This document shows positions 44,152 to 54,193 of a stretch of 64,000 nucleotides of DNA, piece by piece. The stretch comes from Phormidesmis sp963710175 (GTDB lineage Bacteria > Cyanobacteriota > Cyanobacteriia > Phormidesmidales > Phormidesmidaceae). The stretch spans positions 372,001 through 436,000 of the forward strand of contig CAVPZC010000003.1 in assembly GCA_963710175.1 (NCBI GenBank), in the 5' to 3' direction. Numbering within the stretch: the first letter of the stretch is position 1; each line of letters begins with the position of its first letter. The notes under the pieces were generated by a model that saw only the letters and a program-made list of their open reading frames with translations, was not told the DNA's origin and did no database searches. The translations under genes and the position numbers were made by a program.

Positions 44152-44340
44152 ATGTCCATTATTTTTCAGCTAGCTCTGTTTGTTTTAGTGCTGTGGTCTT
44201 TTGTCATGATCATAGGCGTACCAGTGGCCTACGCTTCACCTAGCAACTGGGAACAATCCAAGCGTTTGATTTTTCTGGGCTCTATCGTGTGGGGTGTGCT
44301 GGTTGTCGTGGTGGGTGGCCTCAACTATCTTGTTGTTTAG
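44152..44340 (+). CDS. psbZ: Photosystem II protein PsbZ (Ycf9)
   Basis: 62-residue PSII core subunit with two transmembrane helices: 'IIFQLALFVLVLWSFVMIIGV' and 'FLGSIVWGVLVVVVGGLNY', joined by 'YASPSNWEQSKRL'. The sequence and length are standard. It is followed 79 nt later by ribH, a pairing conserved in cyanobacteria. Confidence 0.97.
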   Translation: MSIIFQLALFVLVLWSFVMIIGVPVAYASPSNWEQSKRLIFLGSIVWGVLVVVVGGLNYLVV

Positions 44341-44419
44341 CCGCTAATTTGGCCGTCAGTTCGGTAGGTTTGATAAGATCGAGCCCACCGTTTGTTTTTC
44401 CACCAGCAACTAAGACGCT

Positions 44420-44992
44420 ATGGCAGTTTTTGAAGGCAATTTCACTCAAACCGGCTCTATGAAGTTTGCCTTCGTAATTGGCCGGTTCAATGATTTGGTC
44501 ACGACCAAGCTGTTAGCCGGTGCCCAAGACTGCCTCAAGCGTCACGGCGTAGCGATAGATCCCAATGGCAGCCAGGTAGACTATGCCTGGGTGCCCGGCA
44601 GCTTTGAAGTATCCATGGTCGCCAGACAGCTCGCTCTCAGCGGTCGCTATAGTGCCATTATTTGCCTGGGCGCTGTGATTCGCGGTCAGACGCCCCACTT
44701 CGATTACGTGGCTGCTGAGGTGGCTAAAGGCATTGCTGCTACGAGCTTTCAGACTGGCGTGCCGGTGGTTTTTGGTGTACTCACCACAGACTCTATGCAG
44801 CAGGCGCTGGAGCGAGCAGGCATCAAGAGCAACTTAGGCTGGAGCTACGCAATGAGCGCTCTAGAAATGGCTAGCCTCATGCCGCAAGTACGCAGCGGTG
44901 AATCGAGATCTTCTGTCAATGGAATTGTCGGCAGTCAGTCGCCTGCCTTGTCAGCCTCCGCAGAGGCGGTGTCGGTGGAGCCCGCTAGTTAG
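44420..44992 (+). CDS. ribH: 6,7-dimethyl-8-ribityllumazine synthase
   Basis: Penultimate step of riboflavin synthesis. Seen: 'FAFVIGRFNDLVTTKLLAGA', 'WVPGSFEVSMVARQLA', 'CLGAVIRGQTPHFDYVA', and 'PVVFGVLTTDSMQQALERAG' with the catalytic His. 190 residues; the last about 35 (Ser/Ala-rich, 'SQSPALSASAEAVSVEPAS') extend beyond the fold and look disordered. Functionally linked to ribF at 10.8 kb, though not adjacent. Confidence 0.96.
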   Translation: MAVFEGNFTQTGSMKFAFVIGRFNDLVTTKLLAGAQDCLKRHGVAIDPNGSQVDYAWVPGSFEVSMVARQLALSGRYSAIICLGAVIRGQTPHFDYVAAEVAKGIAATSFQTGVPVVFGVLTTDSMQQALERAGIKSNLGWSYAMSALEMASLMPQVRSGESRSSVNGIVGSQSPALSASAEAVSVEPAS

Positions 44993-45024
44993 CAAACTAG
45001 TCTATAAAATTAGTTCATAAGGAG

Positions 45025-45054
45025 TTGACAAACGCTCACCGTTTTGAGATTCTA
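45025..45054 (+). promoter_or_regulatory. Possible tRNA-Gly promoter
   Basis: Perfect -35 TTGACA (45025-45030), but the -10 at 17-18 nt spacing (ATTCTA-like) is poor. Listed because it sits directly upstream of the tRNA. Confidence 0.4.
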
Positions 45055-45075
45055 GTAAAAGTCCGAAAATAGTTT

Positions 45076-45147
45076 GCGGGTGTAGCTCAGTGGTAGAGCG
45101 CAACCTTGCCAAGGTTGATGTCGAGAGTTCGAATCTCTTCACCCGCT
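45076..45147 (+). tRNA. tRNA-Gly (GCC)
   Basis: Full cloverleaf: acceptor GCGGGTG paired with CACCCGC, D-arm GCTC-AGTGGTA-GAGC, anticodon stem CAACC/GGTTG with loop containing TTGCCAA (anticodon GCC), T-arm GAGAGTTCGAATCTCTTC with TTCGAAT. No CCA is encoded, consistent with the CCA-adding enzyme at 41-44 kb. Confidence 0.97.
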
Positions 45148-45235
45148 TATCAAATGGCAGTTTCTCAGATGGCCAATTTCCAAGAGGCGCGGCTTCAAAG
45201 TTAGCGGTCAAGCTATAGAAAACTCTAACAAGCTC

Positions 45236-45280
45236 TGAACTTGAGCGCTGATGTCTCAGACATTGGCGTTCAGTTCTTTT
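45236..45280 (+). terminator. Imperfect hairpin with T-run after tRNA-Gly
   Basis: About 18-bp imperfect stem centred on GATGTCT-C-AGACATT, followed by CTTTT (45276-45280). It lies about 90 nt beyond the tRNA; the gap to the next gene (45281-45400) shows nothing else. Confidence 0.55.
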
Positions 45281-45400
45281 AAACTATAAATTGAAGATAA
45301 TTTAGGAAGATGTAGCGTGTCGTCAAAGCGCCTGACGAACCGCCTGAAGTGCGCTACCTTTTCCTATACATAGCTCGTCATTCATCTGGTAGGACTGCCA

Positions 45401-45802
45401 GTGCAACCCAAAGATAGCCAGATATTAGACCTCAACAAAACTTATCCTTGTCCCTCTTGTCGTCAGGGCTCGCTGGTTCCGATTACGCTGACGGAAGCCT
45501 GGGGATGCGATCACTGCGAGCAAATTTTTGAGCTGCGCGAGGAGCCCAATACTATTGGCAAGCTATCGACACCCTATCACCGCCAGCGGACCTGGCGCTG
45601 GAACGGCAAGCAGTGGGTGATGGGCAGCAAGCTGGCAAAACCCACCACGGTTGACTTTATGGTGGCGATCGCCTTTTTGGTCTGCCTGTTTTGGCTGGGG
45701 CTAATGCTGCCTGCGCTCACCGGTCTTTCTCTGCCAGTTGGGATTGCGGCTTTAATCCTGCTGGCTTTGGTAGTAATGTTTTGGGTGGTGTTGCGACGCT
45801 AG
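45401..45802 (+). CDS. Zinc-ribbon membrane protein (hypothetical)
   Basis: 133 residues. N-terminal zinc ribbon with CPSC (Cys17-Cys20) and CDHC (about residues 36-39); a middle basic/aromatic part 'YHRQRTWRWNGKQWVMG'; then two adjacent hydrophobic helices ('FMVAIAFLVCLFWLGLML', 'VGIAALILLALVVMFWVV'). The GTG start at 45401 fits the conserved region. It lies 3 nt before proA, so co-transcription is likely, but no functional link is evident. Unrecognised beyond these features. Confidence 0.75.
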   Translation: MQPKDSQILDLNKTYPCPSCRQGSLVPITLTEAWGCDHCEQIFELREEPNTIGKLSTPYHRQRTWRWNGKQWVMGSKLAKPTTVDFMVAIAFLVCLFWLGLMLPALTGLSLPVGIAALILLALVVMFWVVLRR

Positions 45803-45805
45803 CTC

Positions 45806-47023
45806 ATGGCTCTATCTTCGTTCGATCTCACAGCGGCTCTTACAACGGTCCGGCAGGCGTCCAACCAGCTAGAGCCTGATGATAAATGCTCCGAAGCCTT
45901 AGCGGCTATGGGCAAGGCCATAGCCCAACGCCAAGACGATATCTTAGAGGCCAACACGCTAGATCTAGAAATTAGCCGTGATATGGCCGTCCCTGATCTG
46001 GTTGTAGACTGGCTCAAGCTCACACCAGAACGGGTGCAGACGGCGGCCAGTATTTTTCACAGCCTGTCGGCAATTGGGTCAGCGATGCCCTCAGATACAG
46101 GCACTGGCGGTATTAACGGCTATTATCGGACTCGGCCTCTGGGGGTTGTTGGCTTTATCTATGAAGCGTTCCCTGACTTAGGGGCGATCGCCGCCGCTCT
46201 CTGCATTCGCACGGGCAATGCTCTCGTACTCAAAGGCGGCAGCGAAGCGAGTCATACCAATCAGATCATTGCCAGCATTTTGCAAAGGACGCTAGCAGAT
46301 GTCGGTCTTAGCGAGCAGCTCATTTTCCCGATTGAACCCACAGCTGTGTCGCGATTGGACATGGCTCAGTGCGCGGATATTGACCTGATTATTGCTCACG
46401 GGCGGCCCAGCCTGGTTGAGCAAATCGTTCAGCAAGCTAGCATAACGGTGATTCCTTCTCGCATGGGCAACTGCTATTTGTACTGGTCAGCCAGCGGTGA
46501 ACCGAGTCAGGTCTATCAGATGATTGTTGAGAGCCACATAGGGTCGCCCGATGCGGTCAACCGAATTGAGAAGGTGCTGCTGCATGAGTCACACCGAGAA
46601 AATGCTATTGCCCAACTGTGGAATCAGCTTCAGGAGAAGGGATTTGAAGTGAGGGCCGATGGCGAAATTGCCCGTAACTACAGCCTGGAATCCGCTAGCC
46701 CCTCGGATTGGGACACTGCCTACTTAAGGCGCACTGTGGCCTTTCGTCAGGTTTCAGACACAGCGGCGGCCATCAGCTGGATTAACGACCACAGCAGCGG
46801 CCATGCCGACAGCATTGTCACCGCTGACTATACTGAGAGCCAAAAATTTATAGCCGGTTGCCGCAGCGCGTCAGTCTATATCAATACCTCGCCTCAGTTT
46901 GTGCGGAATGCCAAACAGCCAGGAGCGATCGCGCTGGGCATGTCGGACTACAAAGGGGCAGCGGGCGGGTTGATTGGTCTGGCGGCACTGCGATCGCGTC
47001 AGCGCGTTTTCCACGGCTGCTAG
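45806..47023 (+). CDS. proA: Glutamate-5-semialdehyde dehydrogenase
   Basis: Gamma-glutamyl phosphate reductase, second step of proline synthesis. ALDH-fold: 'RTRPLGVVGFIYEAFPDLGAIAAAL', 'LKGGSEASHTNQ', 'IDLIIAHGRPSLVEQIV', 'HSSGHADSIVTADY', 'SASVYINTSPQF'. The catalytic Cys normally expected in the 'NVIDK...CNA' block is not obvious: the segment 'SHIGSPDAVNRIEKVLLHES' reads with no Cys. 405 residues. It ends close to a bidirectional palindrome shared with desC. Cyanobacteria often encode two proA-like genes. Confidence 0.85.
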   Translation: MALSSFDLTAALTTVRQASNQLEPDDKCSEALAAMGKAIAQRQDDILEANTLDLEISRDMAVPDLVVDWLKLTPERVQTAASIFHSLSAIGSAMPSDTGTGGINGYYRTRPLGVVGFIYEAFPDLGAIAAALCIRTGNALVLKGGSEASHTNQIIASILQRTLADVGLSEQLIFPIEPTAVSRLDMAQCADIDLIIAHGRPSLVEQIVQQASITVIPSRMGNCYLYWSASGEPSQVYQMIVESHIGSPDAVNRIEKVLLHESHRENAIAQLWNQLQEKGFEVRADGEIARNYSLESASPSDWDTAYLRRTVAFRQVSDTAAAISWINDHSSGHADSIVTADYTESQKFIAGCRSASVYINTSPQFVRNAKQPGAIALGMSDYKGAAGGLIGLAALRSRQRVFHGC

Positions 47024-47067
47024 CGCTACGGCAAAAATCGATAGACTATAGACTATAGCCGCCCAGA

Positions 47068-47111
47068 CATAGCAAGAGCCTCACCGCATATGCGGTGAGG
47101 CTCTTGCTATG
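47068..47111. terminator. 44-bp perfect palindrome between convergent proA and desC
   Basis: CATAGCAAGAGCCTCACCGCA and its exact complement form a 22-bp stem with no spacer. Between convergent genes this is a natural bidirectional terminator, although T-runs are absent on both sides. Directly upstream is a short tandem ATAGACT repeat (47041-47058). Confidence 0.7.
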
Positions 47112-47138
47112 AGGCTTCTGATATCAACTCAACAGTAT

Positions 47139-47954
47139 CTAAGGCTTCGCCAGCTTCACCTTATCGGCCAAGCCAACGGACTGAAGCGTCCGGATAATCA
47201 TCCAAGTAGCGTCAATCTCCCACCACTGCAAGCCATGGCGAGCAGAGTATTGATAGGTATGGTGATTATTGTGCCAGCCCTCACCAAAGGTACAGAGCGC
47301 GACCCACCAGCAGTTAGTCGATCTGTCGTCCGACTCGTAAGTGCGATAGCCAAACTTATGGGTGGCACTATTGACAAACCAAGTGAAGTGATAGACCACC
47401 ACCAGGCGCACAAAAATGCCCCAAACCACAAACGACCAGCCGCCCAGCGCATAGAGCAGCGCGCCCAAAGCAATCTGTAGCACCAGAAAGTACTTATCGA
47501 CTAAAAGATAGAACGGGTCGGCATTGATATCCTGGGTAAACCGGCGAATTTTATCTGTCTTAGAGGGCACTTCGTGCAGCAGCCAGCCCATATGACTCCA
47601 CCAAAATCCTCGGCCTGAATTGTGGTGGTCTTCTTCCTGGTCAGAGAAAGCATGATGGTGGCGATGCAAGCCAATCCATTCAATCGCGCCACTCTGACAG
47701 GAAAGCGAACCGCAGACCAGAAAGAAATACTCCAGCCACTGCGGTACTCGAAAGCTCCGGTGAGCAATCAGTCGGTGCCAGCCTAAGGTAATCCCCAGGC
47801 AGCCAGTAATCCAGTAAAGTAGGAAGGCAACACCGATAGCCCCCCAGCTAAAGTTGGCGGGTAGCAGCGCAAACAACGCCCCAATATGAATAGCCACCAT
47901 AAACAAAATGATGGGCCAGTTGAGAGAACGGTCGGTTGATGTTGCAATAGTCAT
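47139..47954 (-). CDS. desC: Delta-9 acyl-lipid desaturase
   Basis: Membrane di-iron desaturase that introduces the first double bond into fatty acyl chains, needed for membrane fluidity and cold acclimation. Three His boxes: 'HRLIAHRSF', 'HRHHHAFSD' and 'HNNHH'. Four hydrophobic spans. 271 residues, normal for DesC. Monocistronic by position; cold-induced expression is typical in the family but not visible in the sequence. Confidence 0.95.
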   Translation of the reverse strand: MTIATSTDRSLNWPIILFMVAIHIGALFALLPANFSWGAIGVAFLLYWITGCLGITLGWHRLIAHRSFRVPQWLEYFFLVCGSLSCQSGAIEWIGLHRHHHAFSDQEEDHHNSGRGFWWSHMGWLLHEVPSKTDKIRRFTQDINADPFYLLVDKYFLVLQIALGALLYALGGWSFVVWGIFVRLVVVYHFTWFVNSATHKFGYRTYESDDRSTNCWWVALCTFGEGWHNNHHTYQYSARHGLQWWEIDATWMIIRTLQSVGLADKVKLAKP

Positions 47955-48050
47955 TTAAAGTCTCAGCGCAAAACAGTAAGGCTCAGCCGCACTCAATGCA
48001 AATCATAAAGATTGATCGAGTCTTGACTTGGGCCGGTCAGAATAAAGCAG

Positions 48051-49346
48051 ATGAATAACTCGGATGTGCCATCGCCCGCACTCAAGGATTGGCAAGCACA
48101 AATAGAACAGTCATCCCTCCAAATTTTTTATCAGATTGACGCTCAGGTCAAAGAAAATCTTGCTAGGGTCCTAGCAGCCTTCAGAGATCACCGGGTGGGA
48201 ACTCATCATTTTGCCGGTGTATCGGGCTACGGGCACGACGATTTGGGCAGAGAGACGTTGGATAAAGTGTTTGCTCAAATCGTGGAAGCCGAAGCTGCCG
48301 CTGTCAGGGTGCAGTTTGTCTCTGGCACTCATGCGATTGCCTGCGCCCTGTTTGGCGTCCTCAGACCCGGAGATGAAATGCTGGCGATCGCCGGTCCGCC
48401 CTACGACACTCTAGAAGAGGTCATCGGCACACGCGGCCAAGGCCAAGGCTCTCTGAGGGAGTTTGGCGTTAGTTACCGGGAACTGCCGCTCACACAAGAT
48501 AGCCAGGTGGACTTTGGTAAGCTTGCCACTTCAATCAGCGAAGATACAAGACTTGTCCTGATTCAGCGCTCTTGTGGCTACAGCTGGCGGTCTAGCCTCA
48601 GCATTCATAACATTAACAAAATTATACATTCAGTTAAGTGCCAAAATCCGAACACGGTTTGTTTTGTCGACAACTGCTACGGCGAATTCACCGAAACCCA
48701 CGAACCCACCGCAGTCGGCGCTGACCTGATAGCCGGTTCGCTGATCAAGAATCCGGGCGGCACAGTGGCTACAGCAGGCGGCTACGTAGCGGGACGAGCC
48801 GACCTGGTAGAAGCGGCAGCTTGCAGATTAACGGCTCCTGGCATCGGCACGAGCGGCGGCGCTACGCTCGATCAAAACCGACTGATGTTTCAAGGACTGT
48901 TCTTAGCGCCCCAGATGGTGGGCGAGGCGATGAAGGGCAGCTATTTGGTAGCCAAAACCTTTGAGCGCTTAGGCTACGAGGTTAATCCGCCAGTCGCAGC
49001 GCGGCAGCGCGAGGTGATTCAGGCAGTCAAGCTGGGCTCGCCCGAAAAGCTTATAGCCTTTTGTCAGGCCGTGCAGCAGCATTCTCCTATTTCCTCTTAC
49101 GTGAGCCCTGTGCCAGCTCCCATGCCGGGCTACGACGCTGAGCTGGTAATGGCTGGGGGGTCGTTTATCGACGGCAGCACCTCAGAGCTGTCAGCCGATG
49201 GCCCGCTGCGTGAGCCTTATGTGGTGTATTGCCAGGGGGGTACTCACTGGACGCATGTGGCGATCGCCATGGAAGCCGCCGCCGCTGCTGTAGGCCCAGC
49301 CACAGAGACAACGCTAGACAAAAAGCTTTCAGCACGAGGCTTTTGA
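48051..49346 (+). CDS. Methionine gamma-lyase family (aluminium-resistance type) protein
   Basis: PLP-dependent enzyme of the Cys/Met metabolism fold often called aluminium resistance protein; relatives are probable C-S lyases. Seen: 'HHFAGVSGYGHDDLGRETLDKVFA', 'RVQFVSGTHAIACALFG', 'CFVDNCYGEFTE' (PLP Asp), 'AGSLIKNPGGTVA' (Schiff-base Lys), 'TAPGIGTSGGATLDQNR', 'VYCQGGTHWTHV'. 431 residues. Divergent from desC. The substrate is not determined. Confidence 0.9.
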   Translation: MNNSDVPSPALKDWQAQIEQSSLQIFYQIDAQVKENLARVLAAFRDHRVGTHHFAGVSGYGHDDLGRETLDKVFAQIVEAEAAAVRVQFVSGTHAIACALFGVLRPGDEMLAIAGPPYDTLEEVIGTRGQGQGSLREFGVSYRELPLTQDSQVDFGKLATSISEDTRLVLIQRSCGYSWRSSLSIHNINKIIHSVKCQNPNTVCFVDNCYGEFTETHEPTAVGADLIAGSLIKNPGGTVATAGGYVAGRADLVEAAACRLTAPGIGTSGGATLDQNRLMFQGLFLAPQMVGEAMKGSYLVAKTFERLGYEVNPPVAARQREVIQAVKLGSPEKLIAFCQAVQQHSPISSYVSPVPAPMPGYDAELVMAGGSFIDGSTSELSADGPLREPYVVYCQGGTHWTHVAIAMEAAAAAVGPATETTLDKKLSARGF

Positions 49347-49430
49347 ATTGGTACCATAGCTGTTAGCCAAAGAATCGCAACCGCTCGATTGCGCTCATGG
49401 GCTTCCCCAAACATTATGGTTCGCTCATTT

Positions 49431-50081
49431 ATGATTACGGTCGCCCTGCCCAAAGGTTCCCTTCTAAAGGAGAGCATTCGCCTATTCCAATCCGTCGGCC
49501 TCGACTTCAGCGGCTTTTTGGACAGCAGCCACCGGCAGCTCCAGCTCGTCGATAGCGGCGCTCAGGCGAGGGGCTTGCTGGTACGCGCGCAGGATGTGCC
49601 CGTTTACGTCGAATACGGTCAGGCGCAGCTCGGCATAGTGGGTTACGACGTGCTGCGAGAAAAGCAGCCTCAGGTTGCTCACCTGTCAGATTTGGGCTTT
49701 GGCGGCTGCCATCTCTCAGTCGCGGTCGCTGCCGACAGCGGCTATCGGTCAGCGGTAGATCTGCCGCCCCACTGCCGGGTGGCTTCTAAGTTTGTAAACA
49801 GTGCCCGGCAGTATTTTCAGTCTTTGGATTTGCCGGTAGAGATTGTGCCGCTTTCGGGATCTGTGGAGCTAGGCCCAATTACCGGTATGTCGGAGGCGAT
49901 TGTCGATTTGGTTTCGACCGGGCGCACCCTCAAGGAGAACAATCTCACTGAGCTGGAAGTGCTCTACTACAGCACCGCCCGGCTGATTGCCCATCCGCTC
50001 AGCTACCGACTCAACAATGGCGGTCTGAGTGAAATTATTGACAGATTGAGCTTGGCAAGTTCGCCGGGTGTCTCCGCTTAA
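49431..50081 (+). CDS. hisG: ATP phosphoribosyltransferase, short form
   Basis: First step of histidine synthesis. Starts MITVALPKGSLLKESIRLFQ; the upstream ATGs (49389, 49416) add unconserved residues. Seen: 'YGQAQLGIVGYDVLREKQPQ', 'RVASKFVNSARQYFQ', 'IVPLSGSVELGPITGMSEAIVDLVSTGRTLKENNL'. 216 residues, lacking the C-terminal regulatory domain, so it should need a HisZ partner encoded elsewhere. Monocistronic. Confidence 0.94.
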   Translation: MITVALPKGSLLKESIRLFQSVGLDFSGFLDSSHRQLQLVDSGAQARGLLVRAQDVPVYVEYGQAQLGIVGYDVLREKQPQVAHLSDLGFGGCHLSVAVAADSGYRSAVDLPPHCRVASKFVNSARQYFQSLDLPVEIVPLSGSVELGPITGMSEAIVDLVSTGRTLKENNLTELEVLYYSTARLIAHPLSYRLNNGGLSEIIDRLSLASSPGVSA

Positions 50082-50232
50082 TTGACTTAATTCCTCCCAC
50101 ACGCGACTAGCCGATCACCCGTGCTGCGGCAGCAGACAGAAATAACAAGTTAGAGTGTATACCGGCTATTTTGATCGGCCAGTTTTAAGAGTATCAGCCG
50201 GTTTCTGTTCAGTATTCGCTTGAGAATTTGTC

Positions 50233-52080
50233 ATGGTGTCAGCTCCTTCCAATCGACCACCCGATGCTAAGCCAAAGGCGCGGCGAGAGGCAGAGAGCGA
50301 CTGGCGGCTATTTTTGCGGCTGCTCCCATACATTACCCGCAACCGATTGCATCTAGTGGTACCGATGCTGCTGCTGGTACCGCTGTCGCTAGCGCAGGCG
50401 CTACAGCCGGTGCTTATTGGTCAGGCAATTTCACTGATCAAGCAGGAAAATGCGGCCTGGGAAATTTTCAAGGCGATGAGCCTGCGAACGGGGCTGAATT
50501 GGATTATTGGCGGGTTGCTGCTGGCGATCGCTATTCGCCTTGCCCTGGACGGCTGGCAGAGCTACCAAATCCAAAAAGTGGGTCAAAATATCACTGCTGA
50601 CATTCGCAGCGATCTGTTTGTCCACGTGACTAATCTATCCATGGGCTTTTTCGACCGTACGCCCGTGGGCCGGTTAATCACTCGTTTGACTAGCGATGTC
50701 AACGCCCTGGGAGATGTCTTTGCCACAGGTGCGATCGGCATCATCAGCGATCTGTTTTTGATTTTGGTGCTGATGGGTACGATGCTGTGGCAAGAATGGC
50801 GGCTGGGGCTGATGCTGATTGCCATGCTGCTGCCAGTGACCGCACTGATCATCTATTTTCAGCAGCAGTACCGCAAGGCCAACTACAAAGCGAGAGAAGA
50901 ACTGTCGGCGCTCAATTCCGACCTGCAAGAAAATATCAGCGGCATTGATGTGGTGCAGCTATTTCGCCGTGAACGGTTTAATTCTGAGCTGTTTCGGACG
51001 ATTAACAATCGCTATGTGAGCGCCCTTGATAAAACAATTTTTTATGACTCGGCGGTCTCGGCGACGCTGGAGTGGATTGCGCTGGTAGCGATCGCCGGCG
51101 TTCTCGCCCTTGGAGGCTCTTTAGTCACTGGCGGCATCTTGGAAATAGGCACTCTAACAACGTTCATTTTGTTTGCCCAAAAGCTATTTGACCCCTTGCG
51201 GCAGTTTGCCGATAAGTTCACCTCTATTCAAGCAGGACTGACTGCCGTTGAACGATTAAATGACCTGATGAGCGAGCCGATTTCCATCCGCGATGCCAAA
51301 AATCCGGTGTCGCTTCCGTCTAAAACCCTGGCGGATAATGAAACCGTTGTACCGGGAGAGATTCGCTTCAACAACGTCTCTTTTGGCTACAAAGCAGACG
51401 ACTATGTGCTGAAGGATCTGGACTTCACCATTCGCCCCGGAGAAAAAGTCGCGCTGGTTGGCCCGACTGGCGCGGGCAAAAGTTCGATTATTCGGCTGCT
51501 CTGCCGCCTGTATGAGGTCAGCGCAGGACAGATTCTGCTCGACAATGTAGATATTCGAGACATTGCGCAGCAGGATTTGCGCGATCGCATGGCGATCATC
51601 CTGCAAGACGGCTTCCTATTCTCAGGTGACGTGGAAAAAAACATCACCCTGGGCGAAGACTACAGCTTTGAGCAGGTGCGCAGAGCCGCTGAGAAAACCA
51701 ACGTCGCTCAGTTCATTGAACAACTCCCTCAGGGCTACAACACCGCGCTGCGGGAACGCGGGACGAACCTTTCGGGCGGACAAAAGCAGCTCCTGGCCTT
51801 TGCCCGCGCTGCCATTCGCAACCCTGGCATCTTGGTACTGGACGAAGCCACCGCCAACCTGGACGTGGGCACAGAAGCGATGATTCAGCAGGCGCTCGAC
51901 AAGCTCCTTGAAAACCGCACGGCTATCATCATCGCCCACCGCCTCTCCACCATTCGCAACGTGGATCGGATCATGGTGCTGAAGCAGGGGCGGCTCGTGG
52001 AGCAGGGTAGCCACGATGAACTGCTTGAGACTAACGGACTCTACGCGAGTCTGTACAAGCTACAGATGTTAGGGCAGTAG
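50233..52080 (+). CDS. ABC exporter (fused permease-ATPase)
   Basis: 615-residue half-transporter. Transmembrane domain about 35-340 (six helices; 'DRTPVGRLITRLTSDVNALGD' coupling region) and nucleotide-binding domain about 375-610: Walker A 'GPTGAGKSS', Q-loop 'MAIILQDGFLFSGDV', signature 'LSGGQKQLLAFARA', Walker B 'ILVLDEATANLD', H-loop 'IIIAHRLST'. MdlB/MsbA-like; substrate cannot be inferred. It probably homodimerises, or pairs with a partner elsewhere. Followed 60 nt later by trpD. Confidence 0.93.
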   Translation: MVSAPSNRPPDAKPKARREAESDWRLFLRLLPYITRNRLHLVVPMLLLVPLSLAQALQPVLIGQAISLIKQENAAWEIFKAMSLRTGLNWIIGGLLLAIAIRLALDGWQSYQIQKVGQNITADIRSDLFVHVTNLSMGFFDRTPVGRLITRLTSDVNALGDVFATGAIGIISDLFLILVLMGTMLWQEWRLGLMLIAMLLPVTALIIYFQQQYRKANYKAREELSALNSDLQENISGIDVVQLFRRERFNSELFRTINNRYVSALDKTIFYDSAVSATLEWIALVAIAGVLALGGSLVTGGILEIGTLTTFILFAQKLFDPLRQFADKFTSIQAGLTAVERLNDLMSEPISIRDAKNPVSLPSKTLADNETVVPGEIRFNNVSFGYKADDYVLKDLDFTIRPGEKVALVGPTGAGKSSIIRLLCRLYEVSAGQILLDNVDIRDIAQQDLRDRMAIILQDGFLFSGDVEKNITLGEDYSFEQVRRAAEKTNVAQFIEQLPQGYNTALRERGTNLSGGQKQLLAFARAAIRNPGILVLDEATANLDVGTEAMIQQALDKLLENRTAIIIAHRLSTIRNVDRIMVLKQGRLVEQGSHDELLETNGLYASLYKLQMLGQ

Positions 52081-52140
52081 ATGTTTGGCGGTCACGTGCT
52101 TTGATTTAATGGGATATTCACCTAGCTAAGGAGCGTCGCC

Positions 52141-53211
<1,071 letters not shown>

Positions 53212-53253
53212 ATCGCTACACTAGAAACATTCGAGAAGTGGAGACGTAGATGC

Positions 53254-53832
53254 ATGGTAACCATCCTTAAAAATCCCATTATTCCAGACATTGCTCAGGA
53301 CGCCGTACCGTCAGGCCCAGACTCTTTGGAAGCCTGGTTGGAAAATCCGCCTGATGGAACAGAATGGGTGGACGATCAGCTCGTTGAGAAAACCGGTATG
53401 ACGCTGAAGCACAGCAAAGTTCAAGGCGATTTGTATTACTACTGGCGACGGTATCAAGAGAGTCAAGGGTTTGAGGGGCAAGTGTACACAGAAGTTCCGT
53501 GCCGGACTGGCAAACAAGGACGAAAACCTGATGTCGCCTACCTTACGCCTGACTTGCTGACGCAGTATGGCGAGGTTCAAGTGCTGCCGCAAAGTTTTCC
53601 GCTCAGCGCAGAGATCGTATCGCCCTCTGACTTAGCAGAAGAGGTCATTGCCAAAGCCTACGAATATCTGGCATCGGGTGGGCAGGAAGTTTGGCTTGTG
53701 TATCCAAAGGTGCGCTGGGTAATCGTCGTAACCGCACAGAGCAAACAGATTTTTGGGCCAGGTGAAATGGCTGAGACGCAGATTGTGCTGCCAGGATTCG
53801 CGGTGGCCGTTGATGAATTGCTAAGCGACTAA
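53254..53832 (+). CDS. Uma2 family endonuclease (intact)
   Basis: 192 residues with PD-(D/E)XK-like features: 'GRKPDVAYLTPDLL', 'SAEIVSPSDLAEEV' and 'AYEYLASGGQEVWLVYP'. The role of these multi-copy cyanobacterial proteins is not known. Start at ATG 53254. Marks the left edge of a region rich in accessory genes. A different, broken Uma2 lies at 14926. Confidence 0.9.
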   Translation: MVTILKNPIIPDIAQDAVPSGPDSLEAWLENPPDGTEWVDDQLVEKTGMTLKHSKVQGDLYYYWRRYQESQGFEGQVYTEVPCRTGKQGRKPDVAYLTPDLLTQYGEVQVLPQSFPLSAEIVSPSDLAEEVIAKAYEYLASGGQEVWLVYPKVRWVIVVTAQSKQIFGPGEMAETQIVLPGFAVAVDELLSD

Positions 53833-53867
53833 GCTGCCGACCAAATGTAAGTCAATAGATAGTCTGG

Positions 53868-54026
53868 CACCTGAATGACGAGAAAGGCGAAGCCGATATT
53901 TCATAGCTGTCAAAATCTGAGATTCACTTTTCTTGAAGCGATTTCAGTCGCATTTTTGCCCTGTTCTAGCTCTTTTGCACTATCCCTTGAAACGTCAGAG
54001 CGCGCAGCAAGCTGCCCGTCTGCCAT
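53868..54026 (-). pseudogene. 5' remnant of a second MFS transporter gene
   Basis: Colinear with the first 53 codons of the MFS gene at 55591-56991, about 80% identical and with no gaps. It begins with its own ATG (54026) and reads MADGQLAARSDVSRDS, then '...ATEIASRKVNLRF'. Two conserved Trp codons have become TGA stops ('F*QL*NIGFAF' where the live gene has 'FWQLWNISFAF'). The homology stops at 53868, where the rest of the gene has been lost. Similarity continues upstream into the leader to 54102. Confidence 0.88.
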
Positions 54027-54102
54027 TGATGAACCACGTATCTATTAAGTACTACCGCCCTAACGCAACGACAGGCGGCCCTACCAATCTATAACTATCA
54101 AG
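53868..54102 (-). repeat. 235-bp direct repeat, left copy
   Basis: Matches 56833-57067 base for base at a constant offset of 2965 (188 of 235 identical by hand count, no indels). It includes the MFS leader and 5' coding part. The pair flanks BrnTA, SHOCT, a small hypothetical gene and the live MFS. 54103-54193 is a short AT-rich leader to brnT. Confidence 0.88.
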
Positions 54103-54193
54103 TATCCTCAATCACTGAGTGCATCTGACAGCAATTTGCTCTAATTTACTGCCATAGCTGCCAACATATACGCAAATTATTTACATTGTATGT

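Noticed and set aside
45002..45211. 69-codon minus-strand ORF over tRNA-Gly
   Set aside because: Antisense to a tRNA with a complete cloverleaf.
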